Positions 18,498 through 28,154 are shown, numbered from the stretch's first letter. The stretch: DNA of 64,000 bases from Tabrizicola_A aquatica (GCA_965194375.1 CBDAEL010000002.1), one strand, 5' to 3'. Translations and numbers: made by a program. Notes: a model not told the origin generated them from the letters alone.

Positions 18498-18559
18498 TTC
18501 ATATCCCAAGTTTACTTGACATTTCCGCACTGATGCGACACTTTTTTCGCCGGTTCCTT

Positions 18560-18635
<76 letters not shown>

Positions 18636-18896
18636 AGAACCCATAGCGCGCGTGTGTCTGAGGACTGTTTTGTGTGAGCCCGGCCGTGCTGGTCTGTTCT
18701 GGTTCGTCTGCGTTTTCTGGCAGATCGAACCTGTGTGTCGTTCTTGCGCAGACCGAGGCAAGAAGGTCTTGAAGCCCAGTTAGCTCAGGTCGCCCAACTC
18801 CCGGCCGATCCGAGCTGCCCGGCATTTCCAATCTAGTTCTCCAGATCCTCACCTTCCCCCTTGCCCCCGCCCGCCCCAGCCCTTAAACGGGTCGGC

Positions 18897-18984
18897 GGAG
18901 TGGTGGCCGAGTGGTCGAAGGCACACCCCTGCTAAGGGTGCAGACGGCAACGTCTCGAGGGTTCGAATCCCTTCCACTCCGCCA
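18897..18984 (+). tRNA. tRNA-Ser (anticodon GCU)
   Basis: The 88-nt tRNA has the long variable arm of class II tRNAs (GCAGACGGCAACGTCT), anticodon loop CTGCTAA (anticodon GCU) and acceptor GGAGTGG pairing with CCACTCC, discriminator G and encoded CCA. AT-rich sequence and transposase remnants start directly after it, as is common where mobile DNA has entered at a tRNA gene. Confidence 0.95.
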
Positions 18985-19389
18985 CATTATCCATATATAT
19001 TATTGAATTATATGGTGAATTTTTGTGTGAAGGCGGTGTTGTGTGCCGATCCGTATGCCGTCTAGGCTTGTGGTCGTTTCGCGCGCGCGGCGGTGTCGGA
19101 TTTCTGAAGTTCCACTGCGACAAAAGAAGATGGTGCTGTGGATCGACTTGGATCGGAGCCATTACGATATCATTTGCTTTTCCAAGTCGGCTTTATTGTA
19201 CAAATCGGGTGATAAGTTGCTCTTCTTTTTCCACTGACAGACATGCCCCACCGCTTCAGTGATGTTTGTGCCGAGTTTGGTGAAAGGCGGTGACATTGAA
19301 CTTCGATTGCCAAGCGATCTCGGCACCTTTGCTCTCCTCAAGTTACCAAGCGCTCCCTTTTCCGCAACTGCAGGACCAGACCAAAGATT
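18985..19389. other. AT-rich stretch after tRNA-Ser, no gene seen
   Basis: It begins with an AT-rich stretch (CATATATATTATTGAATTAT) and is clearly lower in GC than the flanking genome. Only short frames without conserved sequence are present; the frame antisense to the tRNA-Ser is spurious. No integrase and no second copy of the tRNA 3' end were found in the window. Confidence 0.5.
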
Positions 19390-20103
19390 ATCCCCTTTGC
19401 AGTGATGTCTTAGATTGGTTTCACGCTGTCGCTGCACTACGTTGACGGCCTGCATCATGAACATGGTATCGAGATCAGCCACGAAACGCTGCGCGCACTG
19501 GTGAAACCGGTTGGGTCCGATGTTTGCTGTGGAACGCTGGCGCAGGAGGTCGGATATAAGCGCGGTCGCAATCAGTGGCGCTTGCGACTCGATGAGGTCT
19601 TTGTAAAGACTATTGGAGTGCCGCATTACCCTTGGCGCGCCGTCGATCATGAGGGAGAGGTGCTGGAAAGCGTTGTCACCAAGACGAGGGACCGCAAAGC
19701 TGCACTGAAATTGCTCAAGAAATCGATGAAACGGCATGGCAGGCTTGAGAACATCGTGACGGACCGCATGCACGCCTACGGCGCGGCCCTGAAGGACCTG
19801 GGGCGTGGCGATGACCGCGAGATGGGGCGATGGATGAACAATCGAGCGGAGAACTCGCACTTACCATTTCGACGACGCGAACGAGCAATGCTTCGGTTCC
19901 GGCGCATGCGAACTTTACAGAAGTTCGCCTCAGTCCATGCCTCGGTCCACAACCACTTTCCGCCGGAGCGCCACCTCCAGAACCGCGATCACTTCAAACA
20001 GTCACGCGCCGCCGCTCTCGCCGAGTGGCGCGGCCTTCTTGCCGCCTGATACCTGAGTTGGGTTGGGCAAACGGAGACTGGTTCGCATTTGTCTGACAGC
20101 ACC
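19390..20103 (+). pseudogene. IS6-family transposase remnant
   Basis: The frame from about 19414 to 20049 matches the intact IS6 transposase at 27170-27877 from ISHET onward (catalytic regions LDEVFVK, NIVTDRMHAYG and NNRAENSH present), but the N-terminal part has decayed and an in-frame TAG lies at 19411. The longest frame with a start begins at GTG 19501. The 300 bp from 19804 to 20103 are identical to 27632-27931, up to the IS end CTGACAGCACC, while upstream sequence has clearly diverged. The left inverted repeat is lost. It lies in the same direction as the intact copy, 7 kb away. Confidence 0.85.
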
Positions 20104-20549
20104 AGACTGTCTCGAGCCCAAGGGTTGAGGAAAAGACGAATGAGCTAACCTCGCGTCGTTGCTGAAACAGGCCTGTCAACCTGATCGGATCGTGCCGTCT
20201 CAGGTCATCGGAAGCCTTGCAGTGGCGGGTCAGGAGGTCACAGCTTTGGTGGTTGCCGACGACCCCAAGTAAGCCATCCTGGATGTGGGAGAGTCCCACG
20301 ACGCCACCTTGCTTTTCCGGGGCTTGCTTCGGTCACGGCAGGTTCTAGCTTCATGTGCGACATCATAATGGTGCGGATCGTGCTTTGGAGTTTTCCCTTT
20401 TGGTCAATGACACTGCCGCCATTCCTGAATAGCGCGCGCATTGGAAAGCTTCAGCCACGTTACGAATGCTTACAGACGGGACGCAGCCATTTCTGTCAGC
20501 GCAACTTCCATCGGGTTGAAGATAAGATACATCTTCTGCTCTTGTCGAC
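20104..20549. other. gene-free stretch between IS remnant and adaptor gene
   Basis: There are several short frames on both strands and none with recognisable domains or a convincing ribosome-binding site. It probably holds the 3' flank of the adaptor gene plus decayed insertion DNA. Confidence 0.45.
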
Positions 20550-21737
20550 TTAGGGTTCGGAACGATGGCTGACAGCCGTACCGTCTGCAACAAGGTCACT
20601 CGGATGCAGGACCACCTGATCGCCCGCCTTCACCCCGGACAGGACCTGCGCAAAGCTATCGTTGCGTTCACCCAGAGTGACGATCTGCAACCGCGCGCAC
20701 CCCTCCTGTACCACATAGGTGGCCCAGTCGGACCCGTCGCGGAACAGGGCGCCCACCGGGACCGACAGCACATCGTCGCCCTTCCACAGGTTGATGTGGG
20801 CGATGATGCGAAACCCGTGGCCCAGTAGCTGCCAGTCCGCCGGATCACCCCGCAGGTTCAGGATCACCCTGACCCGTTGCTCATCAATGCCAAGCGCCGA
20901 GACTCTGGTTCTGGCCGAAGGCTCGATGCGTTCGACGCGTGCCAATATGGGCGCGCCGCCCCATCCGGTGATTTTCGCCTCGGATCCCACGCGCGCGCGC
21001 GCAGCATCGCGCGACAGCAGGTCCACCGTGATCTCAAGGTTGCCGGGATTGCCGATCTCCATGATCGGCGTGCCGGGTTGCACCACCTGTTCGTTTTCGA
21101 TCAGCACCCGCAGCACTCGTCCCGAGACTGGAGCGATGATGTCGACGCAACAGGCTTCGGCCCCGTAGGGATCGCCGGTTCCAAGCACCGCTTCGGCACT
21201 TTCCAACTCGCGCTGACGCACCGCAAGGTTGGCTTTGGCGCTGTCCAAAGCGGCCTGAGCAGTTTTCTGTTCCAGAATGGCGGCGTCCAGCACCCGCTGC
21301 GAGATGGCCGACCTTTCAAAAAGCGCGCGGGACCGGTCGGCCTCTGCGGTCTTGAACTCCAGCGCGGCTTCGGCTTGCGCCACCTGCGCTGCCGCAAGAT
21401 CGACCGCAGATTGCGCGGCCGATCTGGTCGCCTCGGCCACACTGCGGGCGCGCGAATCCAGCAATGCCGGAGCCGCCGGGCCGATCACCGCCACCACGGT
21501 CTTTTGGGCAAAAACTGGGTCGCCCGCGTGCAGACCAATCCGCCGCAGCTTGCCGCCGATCGTGGCCGAGATGGTAAACACCTCGCGGATACGCGCCTCG
21601 CCCTCCTCGGCTACCGCGACCTCGATAGTGCGCGGCACCACTTCTGCCACCTCAACTTCAACCGGTCGGGGCAGAAAGGCCCAGACGATCCCGGCAAGAA
21701 GGGCCAGAACAGCGATTACCGAGATCAAACGGCGCAT
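20550..21737 (-). CDS. periplasmic adaptor (HlyD/MacA-type) of ABC exporter
   Basis: The 395-aa membrane fusion protein has an N-terminal membrane anchor (residues 4-23, ISVIAVLALLAGIVWAF), a lipoyl/barrel-sandwich half starting IGGKLRRIGLHAGDPVFA, a long alpha-hairpin rich in A, E, Q and R (about residues 90-190), the second lipoyl half APVSGRVLRVLIENEQVVQPG, and a C-terminal beta-barrel. Such adaptors connect an inner-membrane pump to an outer-membrane channel. It starts 3 bp after the permease stop and is the last gene of the ftsH-ABC-permease-adaptor operon. No outer-membrane TolC gene adjoins it; the substrate is unknown. Confidence 0.9.
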   Translation of the reverse strand: MRRLISVIAVLALLAGIVWAFLPRPVEVEVAEVVPRTIEVAVAEEGEARIREVFTISATIGGKLRRIGLHAGDPVFAQKTVVAVIGPAAPALLDSRARSVAEATRSAAQSAVDLAAAQVAQAEAALEFKTAEADRSRALFERSAISQRVLDAAILEQKTAQAALDSAKANLAVRQRELESAEAVLGTGDPYGAEACCVDIIAPVSGRVLRVLIENEQVVQPGTPIMEIGNPGNLEITVDLLSRDAARARVGSEAKITGWGGAPILARVERIEPSARTRVSALGIDEQRVRVILNLRGDPADWQLLGHGFRIIAHINLWKGDDVLSVPVGALFRDGSDWATYVVQEGCARLQIVTLGERNDSFAQVLSGVKAGDQVVLHPSDLVADGTAVSHRSEP

Positions 21738-21740
21738 GGC

Positions 21741-24107
21741 TTACTCCCTCGTTTTCAGAACCTCGACCATGTCGAGGCGGTTGATACGTCCCCGGATCGC
21801 CCAGGCCGAGGCCAGAGCGGCAGCACAAACGACCAGACTGGCCGTCACATAGACCTCGGGCCCGATCACGAAGGGCACGCGGTATAGATCGGACGAAAAG
21901 GCCTCCACCATGCCAAACGCGATGACATAGCCGACCAGCCAGCCAAAGGGCTGCGCCAACAGCACCACCGTGGCCAGTTCGCCAAAAAGGATGCCGGAGA
22001 CCTCGCCCCGGGTGAAGCCGAGAACCCGCAGGCTGGCCAGCTCCCGCCCCTGTTCCGAAAGCGCAATGCGGGAAAAGTTGTAGACCACCCCAACCGCAAT
22101 GATGGCAGCAAGCCCGACATAGACGGTGATCATGACGGTGATGTTTTCCGCCAGAGTTTCCTTGAAGCGCGCAACCGTCAGTGCGGTAACCGCCACGAAG
22201 CCGGTCTTGGGTGTGGTTTTTGCGGCAGCATAGAACGCCTCCTGTCCCGTCTTGTCGATCTGCAAGGCTACCCCCGAGATCAATGCCCCTTCGCCCATCG
22301 CCCGGTTCAGCGCGGTGATCTCCATCGCCGCGCCAAGGCCGACATAGCCCAGCGACAAGCCGCTGACCGGCAGGGTGACCGTGCGGCGCGTGCCTTCCAG
22401 AAACTCGACGGTAACGCGGTCGCCGGGGCGAACTGCCAAGGCTTCGGCCAGCGCTTCGGACAGGATCAGTCCCGCTTCGGGCATTGCCATCGGTCGCAGA
22501 TCGGGGGACAGAACGCGCGACAATAGAGGCGTTTCCGGCTTGCCCATGATCGACAGCTTGCGCGACTGGGCGCGGTGGCTGATCCGGGCGGCAACGGCGC
22601 GAAACGGCTCTGCCGCTAGAACGCCTGGCATCTGGCGGGCGGCAAACAGGGCGCGCGCCGGTTCGGGTGCCCCGAAGGCCACCAGTGCGTCATGCCGTTC
22701 GGCGCGGGTAAAGGTGACGTCGATCATGTGGTTGATCGACCCGAAGGACCACAGCGAGGCGACAAGGATCGCCACCGCCATGGCAACGCCAAACGTGCCA
22801 GAGGCGGTCCTTAGCGGCCAGCGGAACAAATACCGCGTCACCATCACGCCGGTCTGGCGCAGAGCGAACAGCCGACGGAAGGCCCATATCCGGGCCCGGT
22901 AGTCGGCTGGAGCAGGCGGCGACATCGCCACGGCGGGTGGCAGGGCCACGGCAACACGCACGGCCAAAAGCGCCCCGGCCACGGCAGCGGCCACAGTCAC
23001 AGCGGCAGCTAGCCCGTAGATCTGCGGATCGCGGGTAAAGATCAGAAACGGGAACGAAAAGAAGCGGGCATAAAGCTGCGCCAGACCAACCCCAAGCCAA
23101 ACCCCAGCCGAAATGCCAATGACGATGCCAAGTGCTGCGATTGCCAGCACGAATTCGACATAGTGCTGCGCGATGGCCCGCGAAGAATAGCCGATGGCCT
23201 TCAACAGCCCGATCTGCTCACGCTCCAGCGTGATCAGGCGCGACAGCGTGATGTTGACCAGCATCGCCGCGACCAGAAGGAAGATCGGCGGCAGGACCTT
23301 GACCATGGCGCTCAGTTGCTTCAGCTCGGCATCCAGAAAGGCGTGCGAAATCTGATCCTTGCGCGCCACCGCCCCGGCCCCGCCATAAGGCGCGGTCAGC
23401 CGGTCAAGCGCCTCGATCGTGCGATCCACCGACGCGCCGGGAGCCAGCTTGAGCACGACATTCGAGAACGCGCCATGAAGATCAAAGGCCGCTTCCAGCG
23501 CCGGGCGTGGCAGCCAGGCGATGCCGAAGCGGCGCGGGTCGGGCATCATCTCGCCGGGCCCTAGCGCATAGATGAACTCGGGTGACAGGGCGATGCCGGT
23601 CACCAGCAGGTCGCGCCGCTGGCCGTTCATCAGCACCGTTAGCGGCGCACCGGGCCGTAGCCGGTGAGCAGCGGCAAAGCCTTCCGACACCACAACTTCG
23701 CGGGCTGATTGCGAATCTGGCACCCGACCTTGCCGCAGGTGCAACCGGTTCAGCCCACGGTCTTCGTCTTCGGGCAGCGAGACCAGGAACATCGTGCCGG
23801 GCTCCGCCATGGTCGGCATGTCCAGCAGTGCCAACTTCACGATCCGGGCCTCGGCGGCAAGCACGTTGTCGATCTCGCGGATATCACCCTGCAAGGCGCT
23901 TGGGGCGCGGGTCACATCGGCGAAGACGTCGGCGAAACGGTAGTCGTCATAATAGCGCGCCCGCGTTTCATAGAGCGACGAATAGGCCCCGTTACCAAGG
24001 ATCAGCGTTGCCACCCCGGCCGCCAGCACCAGCGAAATCGCCAGCACCTGCGCCCAAAGGCGGCGCAGATCGCGCAGCACCTTGCGGCGCAGGGGCGAGA
24101 TCACCAT
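21741..24107 (-). CDS. ABC transporter permease, FtsX/MacB type
   Basis: The 788-aa permease has an N-terminal helix, a large periplasmic region, then two FtsX-type modules (about residues 270-390 and 670-785; for example LITLEREQIGLLKAIGYSS and ALSEQGRELASLRVLGFTRG). This is the double-FtsX arrangement of type VII (MacB-like or lipoprotein/antimicrobial) exporters. It overlaps the ATPase stop by 7 bp and is followed 3 bp later by the adaptor. It probably works by mechanotransmission across the periplasm. The function of this particular group is not established. Confidence 0.9.
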   Translation of the reverse strand: MVISPLRRKVLRDLRRLWAQVLAISLVLAAGVATLILGNGAYSSLYETRARYYDDYRFADVFADVTRAPSALQGDIREIDNVLAAEARIVKLALLDMPTMAEPGTMFLVSLPEDEDRGLNRLHLRQGRVPDSQSAREVVVSEGFAAAHRLRPGAPLTVLMNGQRRDLLVTGIALSPEFIYALGPGEMMPDPRRFGIAWLPRPALEAAFDLHGAFSNVVLKLAPGASVDRTIEALDRLTAPYGGAGAVARKDQISHAFLDAELKQLSAMVKVLPPIFLLVAAMLVNITLSRLITLEREQIGLLKAIGYSSRAIAQHYVEFVLAIAALGIVIGISAGVWLGVGLAQLYARFFSFPFLIFTRDPQIYGLAAAVTVAAAVAGALLAVRVAVALPPAVAMSPPAPADYRARIWAFRRLFALRQTGVMVTRYLFRWPLRTASGTFGVAMAVAILVASLWSFGSINHMIDVTFTRAERHDALVAFGAPEPARALFAARQMPGVLAAEPFRAVAARISHRAQSRKLSIMGKPETPLLSRVLSPDLRPMAMPEAGLILSEALAEALAVRPGDRVTVEFLEGTRRTVTLPVSGLSLGYVGLGAAMEITALNRAMGEGALISGVALQIDKTGQEAFYAAAKTTPKTGFVAVTALTVARFKETLAENITVMITVYVGLAAIIAVGVVYNFSRIALSEQGRELASLRVLGFTRGEVSGILFGELATVVLLAQPFGWLVGYVIAFGMVEAFSSDLYRVPFVIGPEVYVTASLVVCAAALASAWAIRGRINRLDMVEVLKTRE

Positions 24108-24817
24108 GACACCTCCGCCGGGCTTTTCTTGATGGTGTTGACGGTTTCCTCGACGATCCGGCCATCGGCAAAACGCAGAACCCGGTCGGCAATTTCACGG
24201 ATCGCGGCGTTGTGGGTGATGACCAGCGTGGTCGCGCCTATTGTGCGGTTCACCTGCGTCAACGCCTCCAGCACCTTGATACCCGTGGCCGAGTCCAGCG
24301 CGCCGGTCGGCTCGTCGCAGAGCAACACCTCGGGGTTCTTGGCGATGGCCCGCGCAATCGCCACCCGTTGCTGCTCGCCACCCGACAGTTGCGCGGGGAA
24401 ATGGTCGCGGCGCTCTGTCAGGCTCACCAGCGCCAAGGCATCATCCGGCGACATAGGGCGACGGGCGATTTCGGTCACCAGCGCCACGTTTTCACGCGCG
24501 GTCAGGCTGGGCACCAGATTGTAGAACTGGAAAACGAAGCCGACGTGATCGCGCCGGTACTGCGTCAGGCCGCGTTCATCCAGCGCGGTCAACTGATGCT
24601 CTTCAAACCACGCTTCCCCCGCCGTTGCCGTATCAAGCCCGCCGACAATGTTGAGGAAGGTCGATTTGCCCGATCCCGACGGGCCGAGGATGACGATGAA
24701 TTCGCCCCGTGCCGCCTGAAAATCCACCCCGCGCAGGGCATGCACTTCCTGCGCGCCGCTGCGATAAACCTTGGTCAGGTCCTTGGTGTGAAAGATGGTC
24801 TCGGACACGGCCGTCAT
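24101..24817 (-). CDS. ABC transporter ATP-binding protein (LolD/MacB type)
   Basis: The 238-aa nucleotide-binding subunit has Walker A GPSGSGKST, Q-loop VFQFYNLVPSL, signature LSGGEQQRVAIARA, Walker B LLCDEPTGALD and switch region VITHN. It pairs with the FtsX-type permease, whose start overlaps its stop by 7 bp. It starts 27 bp after the ftsH stop, so all four genes are likely one transcript. A GTG or ATG further upstream is unlikely because METISH-like family N-termini (here SETIFHTKDLTKVYRSG) begin close to the chosen start. Confidence 0.93.
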   Translation of the reverse strand: MTAVSETIFHTKDLTKVYRSGAQEVHALRGVDFQAARGEFIVILGPSGSGKSTFLNIVGGLDTATAGEAWFEEHQLTALDERGLTQYRRDHVGFVFQFYNLVPSLTARENVALVTEIARRPMSPDDALALVSLTERRDHFPAQLSGGEQQRVAIARAIAKNPEVLLCDEPTGALDSATGIKVLEALTQVNRTIGATTLVITHNAAIREIADRVLRFADGRIVEETVNTIKKSPAEVSW

Positions 24818-24844
24818 TCTGTGCTGTTCCCGTTCGCAAAAGTC

Positions 24845-26755
24845 CTATCGGGTCTTGTCGGTTGGCGGTCTGCGTCCAGCCCGGCGTTTGACGAAGGGGG
24901 TGACTGTGTCATTCGGGCCAAGACATTCCCGTATCGCCGGCAGATCAAGGGTTTCTTCGGCTTCCAGCCGCGCGACAAGCTGTTCGACCTGGTCGCGGTG
25001 CGAATCGATGATCTGCAATGCCTGCGCTTCGGCTGCGTGCAACAGGGTGATTACCGCCTGATCCACCCGCCCGGCCGTCTGGTCCGAGAAACTGCGCGGC
25101 TGGGCGATCTGCTGGCCAAGGAACGGGTGATCCTCGCTGTAGCGCAGATCGACCGGGCCGATGTCGGGGTCCATGCCCCAGCGCGCCACCATCGACCGCG
25201 CCAGAACCGTCGCGCGGCGGATATCGTCATCGGCCCCCGAACTGACCGACCCGAGCAGCACCTTTTCCGCCGCACGCCCAGCCAGAAGCGTGGTCAGTTG
25301 CACCCGCAGATAGGCCTCGGGCAATGTGTGGCGGTCATGTTCGGGCAGCATATGGGTGCTGCCAAGACTGCGCCCGCGCGGAATGATGGTGACCTTGTAG
25401 ATCGGATCGGCACCGGGGTTGTAGAAGGCCACGGCCGTATGCCCGGCCTCGTGCACGGCAAGGCGGTGCCGCTCGTCCGGCTGGATCGCCAGCGTGCGCA
25501 CCGTTCCCATCATCACCTTGTCACGGGCCTGATCCAGATCGTCGGGGGTGATATCCGCCGCTGACCGACGGGCCGCCGTGATCGCCGCCTCGTTCAGCAG
25601 GTTCTTCAGATCGGCGCCGGAAAATCCCGGCGTGCCGGCGGCGACCTGACCCAGATCGACATCATGGCGCAGCGGCAGATCTTTGACATGCACATCCAGA
25701 ATGGCCCGCCGTGCGCCCTTGTCGGGCAGTTCCAGCGTCACATGCCGGTCGAACCGGCCAGGCCGTAACAGGGCAGGGTCTAGCACATCGGGGCGGTTGG
25801 TGGCGGCCAGCACGACCACCGCCTCGCGCGGGCTGAAGCCGTCGAGTTCAGCAAGAACCTGGTTCAGCGTCTGTTCGCGCTCGTCATGGCCACCACCAAG
25901 GCCGGTGCCCCGCGTGCGGCCGATGCTGTCCAGCTCGTCGATGAAGATGATCGAGGGCGACTGCTTGCCCGCCTCTTCGAACATCTTGCGCACCCGGCCT
26001 GCGCCGACGCCGACGAACACCTCGATGAACTCGGACCCCGAGGTGGAAAAGAACGGCACATCCGCCTCGCCTGCCAGCGCGCGGGCAAGCAGCGTCTTGC
26101 CGATGCCGGGCGGACCCATCAGCAGCACACCATGTGGCACGGTTGCGCCGACCTTGGAAAACCGGTCCGGATCGCGCAGGAATTCCACCAGCTCCGACAC
26201 CTCGCGCTTCGCTTCGTCCTGACCTGCGACATCGGCAAAGGTCACCTTGCGGGTGGGCTTGACAGGCTTGGCCGCCCGCCCACCCAGAAAATCGCCGATG
26301 CCACCCGGAAGCCCGCCGCCCATTCCACCGCCCATCATCCTGCGGCTGAGCCAGAAATAGAACGCAAGGATCAGGATCCACGGCAGCAACGAGACCAGAA
26401 CCGACGGCGCACGCAGCTCTTCGGCTGTTACGGTAACACCCATTTCCTCAAGCAGCGGCAGCAACCCGGCGTCAGGTTGCTGCGGGGTGATCGCGCGCAC
26501 CTGGCTGGCACCCCCGGCAGTCGGGCTGTGCAGATCGGCGATTATGGCCGTCGCCTGCAGCGTTGCTTCGCGTACCTGCCCGCTGCGGATGAGGGCTTTA
26601 ATCTCGCTATAGGAGACATCAGAGGGTGTCGATGTTCCTGATGGCATCTGCGTGAACAGAAAGAAGAACCCAAACAGGATGAAGACCAGCGGCCACAGGA
26701 TCCGGGAAAAATCCGATGGTCCCGATGGTTCTGGCGGCGTTGCGTGATTTCCCAT
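24845..26755 (-). CDS. ftsH: accessory FtsH-type ATP-dependent zinc metalloprotease
   Basis: Membrane-anchored AAA+ protease of 636 aa. It has two N-terminal membrane segments (about 20-38 and 127-145), a periplasmic domain between them, Walker A GPPGIGKT at 214-221, Walker B IIFIDELDSIGR, the second-region-of-homology arginines (RPGRFDR) and the zinc site HEAGH with H435/E436/H439. The ATG at 26755 (MGNHATPPEP) gives a standard FtsH N-terminus. It is headed by an FNR-type box at 26852-26865 and followed by an ABC exporter operon, so it is probably a second, stress-linked FtsH rather than the housekeeping copy; that part is inferred from context. Confidence 0.9.
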   Translation of the reverse strand: MGNHATPPEPSGPSDFSRILWPLVFILFGFFFLFTQMPSGTSTPSDVSYSEIKALIRSGQVREATLQATAIIADLHSPTAGGASQVRAITPQQPDAGLLPLLEEMGVTVTAEELRAPSVLVSLLPWILILAFYFWLSRRMMGGGMGGGLPGGIGDFLGGRAAKPVKPTRKVTFADVAGQDEAKREVSELVEFLRDPDRFSKVGATVPHGVLLMGPPGIGKTLLARALAGEADVPFFSTSGSEFIEVFVGVGAGRVRKMFEEAGKQSPSIIFIDELDSIGRTRGTGLGGGHDEREQTLNQVLAELDGFSPREAVVVLAATNRPDVLDPALLRPGRFDRHVTLELPDKGARRAILDVHVKDLPLRHDVDLGQVAAGTPGFSGADLKNLLNEAAITAARRSAADITPDDLDQARDKVMMGTVRTLAIQPDERHRLAVHEAGHTAVAFYNPGADPIYKVTIIPRGRSLGSTHMLPEHDRHTLPEAYLRVQLTTLLAGRAAEKVLLGSVSSGADDDIRRATVLARSMVARWGMDPDIGPVDLRYSEDHPFLGQQIAQPRSFSDQTAGRVDQAVITLLHAAEAQALQIIDSHRDQVEQLVARLEAEETLDLPAIRECLGPNDTVTPFVKRRAGRRPPTDKTR

Positions 26756-26851
26756 CTGGTACCCCAATCCCGCTATTTCAGGCATGACCGGCAGCCCCGG
26801 AAACTTGCATGCACGAATGACCAAGCATAGCACTGCCGGGCATTCGTGACC

Positions 26852-26865
26852 TTGATGCAGATCAG
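26852..26865 (-). promoter_or_regulatory. FNR/FixK-type box upstream of ftsH operon
   Basis: TTGATGCAGATCAG matches TTGAT-N4-ATCAA except at the last base. A -10-like TATGCT on the minus strand (26829-26824) puts the probable start near 26817, about 41.5 bp from the centre of the box, the spacing of class II FNR-activated promoters. The ftsH start lies about 60 bp further on. Confidence 0.6.
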
Positions 26866-27112
26866 ACCGGCGTATCGACGGTCTCGGATCCCCTCACGTC
26901 CTCGCATCCAGCCATCGGTGGCTTGACTGCCCTATGCCAAAAAACGCCATTATATTGCTTTGTATTCAGTTGATTAATCTCCGGAGAGGAGCGAAGTTGA
27001 TTGCGCAATAACGATGCAGCTCACCCCAGAGACACCGCCATGACCATCCGCCGCCCCACCGTGAATTACAAAGCTCTCGATGCGTTCACGACCACCAAGT
27101 TCCAGATCGACG

Positions 27113-27931
27113 GGCTCTGTCAGAAGAAACTGGCTTGAAGCGGTGAGGGCGTCTGCGTAGCCTTTCGGGATGACCCAGCGCTCACCTTTCCGCCACTTCA
27201 AGACCAGCCCAGACATCATCCGGTTGGCAGTGATGCTCTACATTCGTTTTCCGCTGTCGCTTCGCAACGTGGATGACCTCCTGCACGAGCGTGGGATCGA
27301 GATCAGCCACGAAACGGTGCGCTATTGGTGGAACCGGTTTGGTCCCATCTTCGCTTCGGAACTCAGGCGCAAGCGGCTAGACCGAATGCGTGGACGCAAT
27401 CACTTGCGCTGGCACCTCGATGAGGTGTTTGTGAAGATCAACGGGGTGACGCACTACCTGTGGCGGGCCGTCGATCAAGAGGGGGAGGTGCTGGAAAGCG
27501 TTGTCACCAAGGCGAGGGACCGTAAAGCAGCACCGAAGTTATTGAAGCAATCGATGAAACGTCATGGCCTACCAGAGAGCATTGTGACGGACCGCCTGCG
27601 CTCATACGGCGCCGCGCTGAAGGGCCTGGGCCGTGGCGATGACCGCGAGATGGGGCGATGGATGAACAATCGAGCGGAGAACTCGCACTTACCATTTCGA
27701 CGACGCGAACGAGCAATGCTTCGGTTCCGGCGCATGCGAACTTTACAGAAGTTCGCCTCAGTCCATGCCTCGGTCCACAACCACTTTCCGCCGGAGCGCC
27801 ACCTCCAGAACCGCGATCACTTCAAACAGTCACGCGCCGCCGCTCTCGCCGAGTGGCGCGGCCTTCTTGCCGCCTGATACCTGAGTTGGGTTGGGCAAAC
27901 GGAGACTGGTTCGCATTTGTCTGACAGCACC
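27113..27931 (+). mobile_element. IS6-family insertion sequence, apparently intact
   Basis: The 819-bp element is bounded by related ends: GGCTCTGTCAGA at 27113 and, read inward from the right, GGTGCTGTCAGA at 27931. The flanking 8 bases (GATCGACG left, TGCTGCCC right) do not match, so no target-site duplication is seen. This fits recombination after insertion, for instance with the related copy at 19390-20103, rather than a fresh simple insertion. Confidence 0.85.
27170..27877 (+). CDS. IS6-family transposase
   Basis: The 235-aa DDE transposase has an N-terminal segment MTQRSPFRHFKTSPDI, a helix-turn-helix region, and catalytic D (HLDEVFVK), D (IVTDRLRSYG) and E (NNRAENSH). The length is standard for the family and there are no stops, so it is likely active. 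It is the only full-length transposase gene of its kind in the window; its last 300 bp of element sequence are identical to the remnant at 19804-20103. Confidence 0.93.
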   Translation: MTQRSPFRHFKTSPDIIRLAVMLYIRFPLSLRNVDDLLHERGIEISHETVRYWWNRFGPIFASELRRKRLDRMRGRNHLRWHLDEVFVKINGVTHYLWRAVDQEGEVLESVVTKARDRKAAPKLLKQSMKRHGLPESIVTDRLRSYGAALKGLGRGDDREMGRWMNNRAENSHLPFRRRERAMLRFRRMRTLQKFASVHASVHNHFPPERHLQNRDHFKQSRAAALAEWRGLLAA

Positions 27932-27960
27932 TGCTGCCCTCATCGGGCCAATTTTGGCCA

Positions 27961-27985
27961 CACACAGTGTGAGGCACACTGTGTG
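27961..27985. repeat. perfect inverted repeat beside IS6 copy
   Basis: CACACAGTGTG-N3-CACACTGTGTG, with each arm itself nearly palindromic. It could be an operator or a remnant hairpin. It lies 29 bp past the IS end and 33 bp before an FNR-like box. Confidence 0.6.
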
Positions 27986-28017
27986 GCTCAACGGACGCGA
28001 TATCCGTTCGACGCAGT

Positions 28018-28031
28018 TTGATCTGTGTCAT
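28018..28031 (+). promoter_or_regulatory. possible FNR-like box upstream of unknown gene
   Basis: TTGATCTGTGTCAT fits TTGAY-N4-RTCAA with one mismatch. A TGATAT/GATATG stretch near 28052-28058 is placed where a -10 would fall for a class II site. It is weaker than the other boxes in the region. Confidence 0.35.
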
Positions 28032-28154
28032 TATTTTAACACATATGGCCGTGATATGTGCGAATTAGGTCATAAAATGGGCGTCCTTGACTGGCACTGC
28101 TCTCTCTAAGCTTGGTTGCTTCGACGTAAGGATTTTCTGAGGAGGATTGCTGGC

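Noticed and set aside
18932..19162. Minus-strand frame over tRNA-Ser with a WKGFEPSRR-type sequence
   Set aside because: Also an antisense-tRNA artefact with no ribosome-binding site.
24212..25564. 450-codon plus-strand frame opposite ftsH and the ABC ATPase
   Set aside because: It is the antisense shadow of two well-supported genes with no domains of its own.
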